DNA of 64,000 nucleotides from Amaranthus tricolor (lineage: Eukaryota; Streptophyta; Magnoliopsida; Caryophyllales; Amaranthaceae), in assembly GCF_026212465.1 (NCBI RefSeq), contig NC_080063.1, forward strand, positions 18,956,797 to 19,020,796. The letters are read 5' to 3'. The translations under genes and the position numbers were made by a program. Shown piece after piece: positions 36,601-46,900 of this stretch; the first letter of the stretch is position 1, and each line of letters starts with the position of its first letter. Under the pieces are notes generated by a model. That model searched no databases. It was not told the origin of the DNA and was given only the letters and a program-made list of their open reading frames with translations.

Positions 36601-38878
36601 TTGAAGCTGTTGTCATGATATTGTCTGGTACAGAAAACAGCGTTTCTGAGGTATTATCATCAATTGACCATTGAGTGGAATTAAACGCTGCTGCTAACAT
36701 TAATTTCTAGAACTAATTTATCATAATTTGAATTAATTGTAGGAAACAAGTGAATTAAGAAGCACTGCCATCAGACTTGTTTCTCATCTTGCTCAGGTTC
36801 CCTCTGCTGCAGAACTTCTGAAGGAAGTTTTACTTGGAATGCCTGCTACACTCAGGTTACAGATTCAGGTAATAACATTCTTCCAAAAAATTTCACCGTT
36901 TTTGTTTTTTAATTTCTAGTTTCAGTTGTTTGTTTTGCTGAGTGCCCTGTAAAACTAATATCCTGCTGAAGATTGTTTTTCCCTCAACAAACCGTTAGTA
37001 CATGTGAAGTGGTAAGTGCATATACTGTTGGGCTAATATAACAAAAAATGAGGTACCTAATTGTGATGCGTGAACCTGTACAGTTCCAATAAAGTTAATT
37101 AGGTAAAACTTGTTGGGTCTTGGCCTCTTGGGTGTTTATTGTTTTCCCAACCTTAAAAGCTATCAGTTGGGCCTTGGATGTATCTCCAATATGTTTCTTA
37201 AAATTTTGCACATTATGTATGCTTGTATGGATGTCTCTCTTTCCGCGGAAATATGTCTTTGAGTAGACAGAGTTATCAAATCTTACTAGGTTTGTCAGTG
37301 AACAGATAATCGATCTTACTATAATATAGGGCTCTGTTCCTGGACGTTTCTTGATAAGTTTGAGGGGAAGTGGGGAAAGAGTTGGTTGGAGCACCATGTG
37401 TACTGTAGTTACTTGGTTGGTGGAAATTTATATGATGTGTCTCGGTCAAAGTGCTTCCCACCTATGGAAGTTCCAGTTTTCAGTATCAGAGTTGGTTAGG
37501 ATCCCTCGTCCTAGTTAGGAAGACTTACCACTGAACGTAAATTTTGCTGTGATTTTTTGTGATAAGACCTTAGTTGATGTGGCATTCATACTTTCTAGTG
37601 TTCTTAATGTTATTGGTGTCCAGAATTGCGTGAAGATTCTAACCCTAGGTCTTAGCAAGTTATACAGATATATTCATAATTTATACCAGCTTTTAGCTCG
37701 TGTACATTATCAGGGACAGAAATGTAATCCCTTTTTATTGTTCTTAAGTATTGTCTTTGTTACTATGGTGTTTAATTTGGAACATAATATCTTAAATGTG
37801 CCTTTATCTTGTACAGAATATTGTCCGTGCATCTGTTACCCAAGGAAACCAGGCAACACAGGTCAAATCTAATGTGGGAGCATTAGAGATTAAACTACCA
37901 CAGCAATCAAATGAAAATAAAGCGGAAATTCATTCTCCAAGTTCCCCTCATCAAACTGAAGGCGGTTATGAAGTTGAGGATGGAAATGACGATGAAGATG
38001 AAGATGAAGATGATTGGGATACATTCCAATCGTTTCCTGCCGCTAGTAATGCAACCAATGTGGATACGGAATTAAATGCTGAGATTCCCTCCATGCTAGA
38101 AAATGATGGTATTCAAGAGATTAGATGCTCAATACCATCTAATGATGTAAACGAGACTGTTTCTGAAGTCGAGAATGGTGAAGAGGAAACACTACAAGGA
38201 TCACCTCATAATCATAATGTACACGAACTTGAAGGCGGTGACCTCGCTCTTGAGGCTTGCGAAACTCAAGAATCCCACAACTTAAGTAATGTTTCTGAAA
38301 TTGCATCCAGTCAGGACGATAATAATGCCTCATCACATTCTCATCAACCTATTAACAGCCCACCGGAAGATGATACCTTTCAGGAGGTTTCACGCTCATT
38401 AACTTCTAATGATGTAAAGGAGATTAATTCCGAACGCCAAAGTGAGGAAGAGGAAGTGCCTCAACAACCGCCCCAGAGATATGTACACGAGTCTGAAACT
38501 ACTTATCTAACTTCGGAGGCATCTGAAAGTTGTGAATTTCTCGTTAGTGCTTCTGGAGCTGAATCCATTCAAGATGACTATCTTACCTCATCATATTCTC
38601 AGCAGCCAAGCAACAACGAAAATGAAACAGATGAATCCAATGTTGTGATGAACAATTTAATAAGCAAGGAAAGCCCAGGTGATTTGATGAACCAGGAAGC
38701 ACCTGCAGATACATTATCAGTTGGAGACTACCCCTCTTCAGCTCTGCAGACGCCAGATTTAGAAGACAACAAATTACATTGTGATCAGTCTGCGGAATCG
38801 GCTGGTAATTCCGTACTCGTAGGCTCTCCTGACAACGAAATTTCCATGGCTACTGAAGCCGAACCAAAACAGCCATGA
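2413..38878 (+). CDS. SWEETIE: SWEETIE-type HEAT-repeat protein (HEATR5/Laa1 family), 48 coding exons
   Basis: The spliced frame is 6,924 nt, 2,307 residues, close to the roughly 2,200 of Arabidopsis SWEETIE. All exon phases join without a break. Residues 1-1954 form an almost continuous alpha-solenoid of HEAT-type helices. Family-typical stretches are SQFGVLVAQLESIVAS near the N terminus, GARRPVRHLASVAMAKII, AAQCLGELYRLFG, VRIAAARCLK, LGLLARLGSDTF and LGCIHHSAGGMALSSLVPAT. The last exon (residues 1955-2307) is acidic and disordered, with a DDWDTFQSFP motif near residue 2020. HEATR5/Laa1 proteins act with the AP-1 clathrin adaptor at the TGN/endosome. Arabidopsis sweetie mutants have altered sugar, starch and trehalose metabolism and early senescence (established knowledge). 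The start at 2413 is the first ATG in frame with the conserved N terminus. Introns carry several repeats. The family call is firm; the molecular role here is by homology. Confidence 0.95.
2615..2955 (+). repeat. Two-unit tandem duplication inside SWEETIE intron 1
   Basis: Two diverged copies of a block of about 161 bp lie head to tail. Landmarks recur in order: GTTGCTGAT (2632 and 2793), AATTCGTG, TTTAACGCAAG/GTTAACGCAAG, AAAATTCAGTTTGAATATT, and ATTATAGTTAAG. It looks like an old local duplication with no coding role. Confidence 0.75.
6172..6466. mobile_element. hAT-like MITE in SWEETIE intron 2
   Basis: Imperfect terminal inverted repeats of about 30 bp bound it. The left end reads CATTGGTAGTCGGTATTAAA with TGGTAATGAAAA following. 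The reverse complement of the right end reads GATTGTAGGTACTAAATGG with TGGTAATGGAAA following. The size (about 0.3 kb) and lack of coding capacity fit a non-autonomous DNA transposon. The superfamily label is tentative and no target-site duplication was defined. Confidence 0.5.
6920..7100. repeat. Dispersed repeat, copy 1
   Basis: GC-richer patch within the AT-rich intron. It shares the series AAAAATCCTTTACAATGTGG and repeated TTGCGGTAAC-like blocks with the patches at 17650-17830 and 14345-14460. It probably belongs to one degenerate MITE-like family. Confidence 0.35.
8311..9475. other. SWEETIE intron 6
   Basis: AT-rich intron of 1.2 kb ending in a T-rich tract (about 9409-9450) before the acceptor at 9475. 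No repeat or gene was recognised. Confidence 0.6.
10211..11652. other. SWEETIE intron 8
   Basis: AT-rich intron of 1.4 kb with no repeat or gene recognised. Confidence 0.6.
13250..13325 (-). mobile_element. SINE 3'-tail fragment (minus orientation)
   Basis: The minus strand reads GGGGAGGGTTGTGCACATCT, then AACCC and later CAGACCCCC. This resembles the shared 3' region of plant SINEs (GGTAAGG-TGCGTACAT-ACCCTCCCCAGACCCC). Only the tail is recognisable. Confidence 0.4.
14345..14460. repeat. Dispersed repeat, copy 2
   Basis: Contains GTGACCGTTACCGCAATGG followed by TGTTTTTGCACCATGTT. The patch near 17800 has a matching ending (CCTTGTTTTTGCACTATGTT). Confidence 0.4.
14641..14745 (+). other. Candidate cassette exon in SWEETIE intron 12 (unproven)
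   Basis: A TTTTTTTATAG acceptor-like site precedes 35 open codons and a GT follows at 14746. The 105-nt block is phase 0, like both neighbouring exon edges, so inclusion would insert 35 residues without shifting frame. The peptide is hydrophobic (LPSVDAFLATMFAATVPAVF, continuing to ILPELQ) and helix-like, with coding-like codon use. As I recall it, Arabidopsis SWEETIE joins the flanking exons directly, so this is not part of the main model. Confidence 0.35.
15916..16931. other. SWEETIE intron 15
   Basis: AT-rich intron of 1.0 kb with no repeat or gene recognised. Two short overlapping frames near 16587-16802 look random. Confidence 0.6.
17540..18536. other. SWEETIE intron 18
   Basis: An intron of 1.0 kb carrying the dispersed repeat at 17650-17830. 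The remainder is unremarkable AT-rich DNA. Confidence 0.6.
17650..17830. repeat. Dispersed repeat, copy 3
   Basis: GC-richer block with TCGGTCGTGGTAACAGTAAC, an AAAACCTTTACTATACGGTC segment and a CCTTGTTTTTGCACTATGTT end. It shares features with the patches at 6920 and 14345. It is probably a decayed MITE-like family. Confidence 0.45.
18631..19501. other. SWEETIE intron 19
   Basis: Contains a GC-richer stretch (about 18960-19260) within AT-rich intron. The 155-codon open frame from 19107 shows no domain and overlaps the next exon in a different frame. It is judged spurious; a decayed element is possible. Confidence 0.5.
19957..21674. other. SWEETIE intron 22
   Basis: AT-rich intron of 1.7 kb with no gene or repeat I can name. 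Confidence 0.55.
22018..22782. other. SWEETIE intron 24
   Basis: AT-rich intron of 0.8 kb interrupted by the G-run at 22628-22655. Confidence 0.6.
22628..22655 (+). repeat. Guanine-rich tract
   Basis: Runs of five, five and thirteen G separated by single A residues, 28 bases in an AT-rich intron. It satisfies a G-quadruplex pattern (four or more G-tracts with one-base loops) on the sense strand. Homopolymer length is error-prone in assemblies. Confidence 0.7.
22940..24357. other. SWEETIE intron 25
   Basis: A 1.4-kb intron with a T-tract (about 23168-23183), a GC-richer middle (23250-24060) of unknown origin, and a 28-bp direct repeat (23755-23782 and 23811-23838). Minus-strand open frames here (23290-23732) lack recognisable domains. 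Confidence 0.55.
23755..23838 (+). repeat. 28-bp direct repeat
   Basis: The block starting GGTAGGATGAATCATTTGAT occurs at 23755-23782 and again at 23811-23838, 56 bases apart, identical over 28 bases. It looks like a recent local duplication. Confidence 0.8.
24631..24658 (+). repeat. (TC)14 microsatellite
   Basis: Uninterrupted TC dinucleotide repeat in SWEETIE intron 26. Confidence 0.95.
28232..28290 (-). mobile_element. SINE 3'-tail fragment (minus orientation)
   Basis: The minus strand reads GAGGGTAAGGTCGTATACCT then CCAACCCTCC, the familiar end region of plant SINEs. No 5' Pol III boxes were identified next to it. Confidence 0.4.
29797..29900 (+). repeat. Diverged direct repeat in SWEETIE intron 34
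   Basis: TTTATAGGATATATGCAG with flanking similarity occurs near 29799 and again near 29876, about 77 bases apart. Confidence 0.6.
32006..34279. other. SWEETIE intron 39 (2.3 kb)
   Basis: AT-rich intron carrying the SINE-like element at 33585-33797. No other feature was recognised. The flanking exons are contiguous in the homologous protein, so no coding exon is expected here. Confidence 0.65.
33585..33797 (+). mobile_element. SINE-like element in SWEETIE intron 39
   Basis: A tRNA-derived SINE is suggested by an exact Pol III box B, GGTTCGAGACC, at 33632-33642. It is preceded about 45 bases upstream by an A-box-like GGGTAGAGCAAGTAG. A CCTCACCCTCCAAACCCACC segment follows, and the element ends in an A-rich tail (AATTAAAAAAAA). 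Length is about 210 bp. It is GC-richer than its surroundings and non-coding. Confidence 0.6.
36869..37816. other. SWEETIE intron 47
   Basis: Intron of 0.95 kb before the long terminal exon. Short minus-strand frames (37095-37461) look random and no repeat was recognised. Confidence 0.55.
38111..38620 (+). repeat. 89-codon in-frame tandem duplication in the SWEETIE acidic tail
   Basis: Two diverged units encode parallel segments, offset by exactly 267 nt (89 codons). Unit 1 (from 38111, residue about 2053) begins IQEIRCSIPSNDVNETVSE. Unit 2 (from 38378, residue about 2142) begins FQEVSRSLTSNDVKEINSE. Later landmarks also pair: GEEET/SEEEE, NVHELE/YVHESE, LALEA/LTSEA, SQDDNNASSHSHQP/IQDDYLTSSYSQQP. 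Confidence 0.8.
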
Positions 38879-40010
38879 GAATCATAGCAACCCAGGATGT
38901 TGTGTAATTTCCTCTGTTGTATTCTTTTGTAAATTATTTTTGAAAGCTACGCGTTTTTGTTGGTAGCTTTTAGCCCTTAAAGTTAATCTTAATATGTAGG
39001 TCCTAAAATGAATTTGAATCAAGAACTCACACTTAGTTAAATTTTATCAAATGAGTGTTTGATTTATTTTTCCGTATTCATTATCCTCACTCCTCGGGGC
39101 TTCATTTTTACATTTCCTACGCATATTCTGTATGGTCATGCTCCATATTAAATAAAATTACAACATTGATTACAATTATATTTATAATCTAGAAAAAAAT
39201 CACCTTTAACTATATTTTATACACTTAAAAACTTTCCTCAACTTCATGCCACTTTATTATGGTTTATAATAACAGATTGATGCATAGATCCAAGATTCCA
39301 ATCTAATTGATGTATGCAAACTTATTCTAACGTAAAAGATTTTTCTATTTATAAAACTTTTCTGGTCAATGAATGTAAAATTGCTTTAATACTTATTTTT
39401 TCTTAGTGGATTTGACCAAATATCTAGAGAAGATAAAATTAGTCCCTAAATAAAAATGATTTTTTTTTTTCGAGAACTCTTGAAAAATATAAGGATTCTC
39501 TAGTTATATAAAACAATTTACTATCACAAATCCGCCCGAAAATTCTCATCATTCCATTTAAAAATTTGTTGAGATTTTGAGAGATTCTCCACATAAATTG
39601 TTGATAATTTCATTAATTATTTTTGACATAAAAATTGACTCTATGTAAACTTATGCTTTTAGTTGAAATGATCATAGAGGCGGATATATATCAGCTCGTG
39701 TATGAGACCATCTCAATTGTATAATTATTTCATTTCTATATAATTAATCAATTTAAAATTATAAGTATCATTTTAATACGTACATAAGTGTCAATTTGTT
39801 TTGTATGAAAACATCTGATCATAAACAAACTCATATTATTAGCCCTTTTCCAAATTCATAATAATATATAAATCAATTCAATAAAATAATATCAGACCAT
39901 CTCATTTAAGAATTTGTAAAATTTTAATTTTTTTTCACCGCTCCTCACCAACGAGCTCCCTTACCTTCTCATATTGATATTTCATTTAGAAAAAGTTCAC
40001 AAAACAAAGC
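38879..40010. other. SWEETIE 3' flank and intergenic spacer
   Basis: Probable 3' UTR to about 39000-39100, then very AT-rich spacer. A stretch near 39700-39840 (GTATGAGACCATCTCA and following) weakly resembles the GAGACGGTCTC-type repeat family seen further right. No gene was seen. Confidence 0.5.
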
Positions 40011-40028
40011 CACAACGCACAACCCACA

Positions 40029-40034
40029 CACGTG
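40029..40034. promoter_or_regulatory. G-box (CACGTG) upstream of ATR3
   Basis: A perfect palindromic CACGTG lies about 770 bp upstream of the ATR3 ATG and 200 bp before a probable 5'-UTR intron donor. G-boxes bind bZIP/bHLH factors. Activity here is inferred from sequence only. Confidence 0.35.
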
Positions 40035-40237
40035 AACTGTGAACTGTGAACGGAGGTCGGAGTATCGAACGGCTTCCGCCTTGACGAGAAGGGGAGACCC
40101 ACTCTTGGAGACTTGGAGGAGTGTTGGGCGTTGGCTGCTTGATTTTTGAAGACTAGTTGAAGCTGCCACCTTCCGGCTTTCCGTCTGCCGAACATACCAC
40201 CAAAGCCCACCGGGTACCTCGTTTTCCACTGTGGCAG

Positions 40238-40754
40238 GTATGTATTATGATTTTAAGTTCTCAATTTTTAGGGTTTTAATTGTATTTTGATTTTTGAGTT
40301 CTTAATTTTGATTTTGAGCTTGATCTTCTCATTCTTATTAACGGTGGATGATTGTTCTTGTTTTGATTTTGTTCCTTTTCCTCAAATTGATGATTACTCG
40401 CTTTAATTACAAATTACACTTTCCTGAATGAATGTGCTTATTTATCATTTTCATGTCGTCAAACATCAATTCAATTCATTTTCCTTCACTTCATGTGTTT
40501 TCATTTTATTTATCATTTATGTTTTTTAAATTTATTTGTAACAATTTGTGGAATGTGGAATGTGATTGAGATTGTGATTTGTGAATGGGTATGGTAATGA
40601 CTAATGAGTTTGTGAATGTGTTTGTTAATGTTCTTGCTAGAATTCTCGAAATAGTGAAGAGAAAACAAGAGATTTTTTTTGCTTAACGTTTGAGTAGAGA
40701 AAGTGGGGATAACTAGCCACTCACAACTAACAAGCGAGCTTCTCTTTCTGGTAG
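40238..40754 (+). other. Probable 5'-UTR intron of ATR3
   Basis: GGCAG followed by GTATGT at 40238 gives a good donor, and CTTTCTGGTAG ending at 40754 a good acceptor 45 bases before the ATG. GC-richer DNA upstream of 40237 contrasts with the AT-rich interval, as expected for leader exon versus intron. Not proven without transcript data. Confidence 0.5.
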
Positions 40755-40799
40755 ACGACAGTGGAGAATAAGCCATTGAAGAAGAATCAAACCAGTTCA

Positions 40800-40932
40800 A
40801 TGGAAGAGAAACTGCTAATACTGTACGCTACTCAGACTGGTAATGCCATGGACGCTGCCGAACGCATCGGTCGCGAAGCTGATCGCAGAGGTTTCCTTTC
40901 ATCTCTTTTCTCCATCGACCAATTTGATCCTG

Positions 40933-40967
<35 letters not shown>

Positions 40968-43900
40968 GTCTGGCACAATTATTTTGTTTTACTTGATCGT
41001 TGAATTGGAATAGGAAGAAGATGATTCATTGATTGATTAACTAGTCTTTTTGACATGATGTTGATTAAGTATAAATGTACTATCCTAATTTTTTTTTATT
41101 TGTGTATTAAAAGATTAATTTCATCCATTTCTTTGTTGAAATCATTTTGTTTACTTGATCGTTGATTATGGTTTTTGACATGATGTTGATTAAAAATAAT
41201 CCTAGCGTTTTTTTGTTTTATTTTTTCAATTGTGTGTTAAAAGATTGAACTTAGATTTGCTACTGCCAGTGAAGTTTTATGCTTGATGAAGATATGAATA
41301 GACAGTGTTAAGAGTTAAAATTTCTGTTTGCTATGGCAATGGTAGTTTTACCCTTGATGATAATATGAGTTGCCAAAGGCAGTCATAAGCATACATCCCC
41401 TACTTGAAATATTGATTGATGAGTAAAAATTTTAGATTGCTTCATTAGTATTGTCAAGTGTTGATAATGTAAGTGATGTAGCTTTGACTCGACTGCTATC
41501 ATTTTTTGGGTTGTGTATGCGTGCGCTCATATATTCTCATGTATTAAGGGCTTGTTTTTCTGAATTATTGGAATGAACTTACCTTTTTGCTTGTAAACCT
41601 ATTAGAACTGAATTGAACTCAAAATTAAGTTGGGAGAATAGACCCTATGATTTAAGATGAGATTTTCAGGTTTAGATAGTTTTGATGTATCTGTTTTAAC
41701 ATCCTTTTTGTATAATACTATCTTATTTTTTCTACACTAATCATTTTTCTTGATCTTAGAGTTCACTATGCGATCAGAGATTCGTAATTTTTGTTGTTTC
41801 CACCACTGGCCAGGGTGACACACCTGATTCGATGAAGGTTCGTACTTCTATTATATAAATAACAACTTCCGAAATTATTAGAAAATATTTTATTTTCTAT
41901 TTTTCAGTTTTAAACTTAGTTCAGAACAATTTAGGTGTTTTGGAGATATCTATTGCAAAGGCACCTTACTCCAAACTGGCTAGGAGGAGTCAACTATGCA
42001 GTTTTTGGACTCGGAGACTCGGGATACCAGAAATACAATGTAATACTTCTAGGACTCTCTCTATTGTTGGAGAACTATGGTACCACTTTTTTTTTTCGGG
42101 TTTCTGCAGTGTGTCTTTGTCGTATATTCAGTTATTACTGCTGAGTCTGTCCATGTACAACTTAAACTTGAAAGTTGAATGCATAATGCTCTAGAAAGGC
42201 TACTTGAGGTGGACAAAGTTGAAAGACTTTTGATGGTTCCAATGGCTTCTATCATTGAATATATATAGCACTATAGCAGTATACATTATAATCATGGATA
42301 AGCTACCTAACAGAATATTAGTATATCTACAGAATTTTTTTCTATTTGTAACATCAGATCACAATCAAATGTATCTTTCATTAAAACCAGTCTCAATAAC
42401 GCCATGAGTGTCAAATATGTCTTTCTGAGGCAATGAGAGCACCTTCTTTTGTTTTTCTGTTTCTGCAGTTTGTTGCTAAAAAGCTGGACAAAAGGCTTTC
42501 AGATCTTGGTGGAACACCTATTATTGAAAGAGGTCTTGGAGATGATCAACATCCTTCAGGGTATGATTAATCAAAATCATTTTTTGATTCTTAGTTATAA
42601 TTCGACCTTTCATAACTTTTAGATCATGCCATATACTTCCTCCACTATATTTTAAATGTGTTGTATCTCCAAAGATATAAGAGTTTTTGGGAGAAAATAT
42701 AGGAAGTGTGGCTGATTCCTTTTTCGTTCATCAAATGTTTTTTAACATCATAGGTCATGGTATTTGTAAGTGTCATTCTGTTGAATTTTTTACTCATACC
42801 GTATTGACAGGGCTTAATCGTCAATGGTGTTGTATAGGTATGAAGGATCTCTAGATCCTTGGATGTCCTCATTATGGAACACGTTGAATAGAATAAATCC
42901 AAACCTGTTGCCAAACGGAGTAGATTTTGTTTTGCCAGATATGAAACTGATGGATCAACCCAAAGTTGTTGTAACGTATCATGTCAATAACACAAAGAGT
43001 CCAATATTCTCAGCTACTCCAGGTAACTTATTCTGCTTGTTGAAATTGTGTTGCTCTTCTTTTTCTTATTTTGTTCTGCTGCTTAATATTTAAATTAGTA
43101 GAGGTATTAGAGTTATCAGCTGCTTGCTGTGGTTGGTTTTCTGTAGGATGTTGTGGTTTATCCTGTACTGATCAATCGTTGTTAATCATCGATTCCAAAC
43201 CTTTTAGACGTTTATAAATGTTGGCTTGACGTTTTTCTTTAGACAAGTTATTGTTTGTTTGTAATCCAGATTTGGATTCAAGGACATTGCAAATTCAAAG
43301 TGCTCGAATGATGTCCACTGCAAATTTTCCTGAAGATAAGAGTAAGCCTCACTGCTGGTTAAAAATGGTATTCCCCAAAAATCTTAGGTACTATGTGTTG
43401 TTCAAGTCACGGTGTTAGATAATCTACTAGGATATCATCTGTATTGGATTTTTGAATTCCCCTTTTCTACCCAAGTTGGTCTTTCTGTTACCTTTTCTAA
43501 TTTGGCTTTAGGCTTCTCTTATTTGTTTGATATCACTTTTGGTTAGTGTTTAGACTTGAGAGTTAAATTTTTAATTTTTGTTTTCATTTTACCCATTTTG
43601 ATTATTATTTGTTATAATATTTGTAAAAGCCAAGTAAAAGGGCCCATATTTTTTTTTTCAAATAATTGATGTCTTGCTCGTCATTGGCATATAGTTAAAA
43701 GAATGGAGCAGGCTGAATATGTATGTATAGGTTCCTCAATGTCTGCCCTTGAAACAGACAATACAATTTTTTTTTCTTTCTACCCAAGTAATACCCTACA
43801 TTTTGTTTGAGAGGAATATACAGGAGGGTTGTATCTTTCTGCATAACCTATGCTTAACTTGAGTTTGATGCGCTTAACTTTGAACTTAATTATGTCTTGA

Positions 43901-46900
43901 TTAATTAGTATATATGAGCGGATATGTGAACCATGCAGAAAACTGAAGTGGAGTTATTGTATATATTGTTAGCATGACTATATAAACAAAAGACAATGTG
44001 AAAGCTGTCTGACATCAGCTTAATTTCATTAGTGGATAAAATACAGTTATACGTGAGCAAGCTACATTTGTAAGTATATTTTTTTTATGTTAATTTTCTT
44101 ATTTGTTCTTGTTTGATTAAAAAATTCTTTCAGACGAGAAACTTTTCACTGACACGAGCAGGATGTGGGAGAGATGTCCGCCATATTGAGTTTGAATTTC
44201 ATTTTACTGTAAGCTGATGGTTATTCTTAGAAATTTAGATTTTTTTTTTTTGAATATTACATAAAAATAGTATTTGAAAGAAAGGCTATTCTTTTGTTTG
44301 ATGCAACTAAGTCCTATTTTTAGGTAGTTGAATTTGAAGTTGGTGATGTGCTTGAGATACTTCCAACTCAGAACCCTGATGCCGTGGAAGCATTCATACA
44401 GCGTTGTAACTTGGACCCTGAAGCATTTATCACGGTATGTAATTTTGATTTCTTTGAGTTCCTTGTGTTGACTTTTGTGATTTTATATTTATCTGTTTTG
44501 GTGATGAGTAATAAAGAGAAATAAAAGAAAGACACCAAGGCTTTGCCACTCATATACAACTACAGAAGAATGTGAAAGGACAGAAAACATATGTCGACAA
44601 ACTATCATGGATCAATTTATCTTCAAAGACAAGGAATTTCATTTATTGATCAGAACCAAATTCTTGACAAGAAATTATCTGTTTCTTTCACACTTGAGCA
44701 ATACAATTTCCTTCATCTTCTATCCTGTTTTTGCTGTTTAACTGGAGGATGGAAAAGAAACTTCTTATGGTTACAATCAATACATCAAGAAATTTCACTC
44801 TAAGGCTTATTTTGTGGTAATTCTAAATTGAATATATATGGCAATTTACGAAGGAATATTCATATGTTGCTTATTTTGATGAGAGTATGGGACCAAAGAT
44901 TTAGTTCTTTGGTATCAGATTATAATGGTTTAATGTAAAATGACTCATTAAATTCTGTGCACTTCTTATTTATGTGAAGTTGCTCAAGACGTTAGCTGTC
45001 AGGCCAATCTGAAACAATCTCTGTTTGTCTTACCACTACAAGGTAAAGTTGCGTACATCTAACCTCCAAACCCCACCGTAGGTGTGGGAGCCATGTAATG
45101 GCATTGGACAATGGAATGTTGTTGCTACTATCGAATATTCATATTTTTGGATGACCTTTTCTTTCCTTTATAACGTCACAAGATGACTATTTAGTTGTAC
45201 CAGAATCAAGTAGGAAACAGAATCAAGTGGTTGTACATAATTGTGTAGTCCACCCCTTGTATTGTGGAAATTGTTCTCTTAAAATGGATTGGTTATGATT
45301 AAGGAATGGATCTGAGGCCATTTCGAGATTATGGGACTTTGTCCCACATCGAATGTATGGGCAACTAATGTGAGGTTTGTAGAGTAAATGAGCTCTCTCA
45401 CCTACTAGGCTAGTCTTCAAGGTGAGTTCTCTTGTTTGTTCTATAACACCTTCCTAGGTCATAAGTGTGAAAATCAATGACTTAAACATGTTGCTAAATT
45501 TTTCTCTTGTATGTTTTATTATTATTCTATGAGAGGAGTTTTCAGAGTAGAGGGAATGGAATGATCCCACTTTGTTGTTTTATGCACGACAATATGCATA
45601 ATTTTGTTTTTATATTTTTGGTTAATTTCTCGTTTTACCGAGAGATATAATATGAAAGTTTTATCATAATACAGGTTCAAGTGAGAAATATTAACAATGC
45701 TACTGCAAATGATACAAATACCATTCCCATCAGATTAAAAACCTTTGTGGAGCTAACCATGGATATTGCCTCAGCTTCACCTAGACGGTATTTCTTTGAG
45801 GTATTTTGGTTCTTTGAAGTTCTAATAGCTGTTTTTTAAATCCTCATCTTCTCAATATGCTTCTTTGGTATCTCCCATTTCAGTGCACTGAAAAGCATGC
45901 ATTTAAATTACATTGTGTTAGTGAGGCATGGTGTTCTGATATTCTAAGAGGCTTATTAGGAAGAAACAGGATCCAACAGAAAGAAGTGAACTTTCAAATT
46001 AAAACCAGAGTTGAAATAAAAGTGGATGAGCTAAAGAGTGGAACCAATCCACCGGAGAACCAAAAAAAATTCAATGAAAGATCTATGCACTACTATGTCT
46101 GGCTTTGTCCACTTTTACATCACCTTCAAAATAAATCTATTTATTCCAGTTTTCTATCGTTGTAGATTTTTATGGGTCAGTAACGAATCCAAGATAGTAG
46201 TACAAGGTGGGCCGAACACCCACCTCTATATGTGTGCTGAACTAACTCAACTGCCATTCTACGCTGCTATTTACACAATTCAATATTAATTGAACTTTTA
46301 ATCAAAGGACCCTGGCTATGGCCTAGGAAGACTCGGGCCTGGATTCCCCACTGATCCATCAAGCCAGGCTCTTGTCACTCGTAACTCAAATCACATTCTT
46401 AGTGTAACAAACCATGTCATCTCACCAAGTAAAAGCCTGATATTATATACTTGGTAATGTTATATAGGAGTACTTGTAATATGTTCGTTAGGGTTCTAAC
46501 AAGCCTTGGTACTACAGGTGATGAGTTACTTTGCCACAGCTGAGCATGAAAAGGAAAGATTACAATATTTTGCTTCACCTGAGGGCCGAGATGATTTATA
46601 CCAATATAATCAGAAGGAAAGAAGAACTGTTCTTGAGGTGAATTATTTCCGTTGTTTCTTACTTCAGTAGTAAATTTGACACATCTTTATAATTCGTATG
46701 TGCATCATTTCCCCAACTTCTTCTATTTCATATATCATTTCTAATGGTACTTAGGTTTTGGAGGATTTCCCATCTGTCCAAATGCCATTTGAATGGTTGG
46801 TTCAATTGGTTCCACCATTGAAAACTAGAGCATTCTCCATTTCTTCATCTCCTGCCGCTCATCCTAATGAAGTACATTTGACTGTGAGCGTGGTTTCATG

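Larger units (their letters stand above)
22783..38878 (+). other. SWEETIE: SWEETIE exon map, coding exons 25-48
   Basis: Coding exons: 22783-22939, 24358-24507, 25055-25104, 25278-25377, 25483-25539, 26196-26263, 27154-27247, 28781-29004, 29380-29521, 29624-29692, 30324-30380, 30809-30895, 30974-31102, 31227-31430, 31550-32005, 34280-34342, 34930-35027, 35119-35209, 35292-35427, 35879-36183, 36263-36397, 36486-36650, 36743-36868, 37817-38878. The acceptor at 28781 was chosen over a CAG at 28768-28770 because only 28781 keeps the frame. The last exon alone supplies 353 residues and the stop TGA at 38876-38878. Confidence 0.88.
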
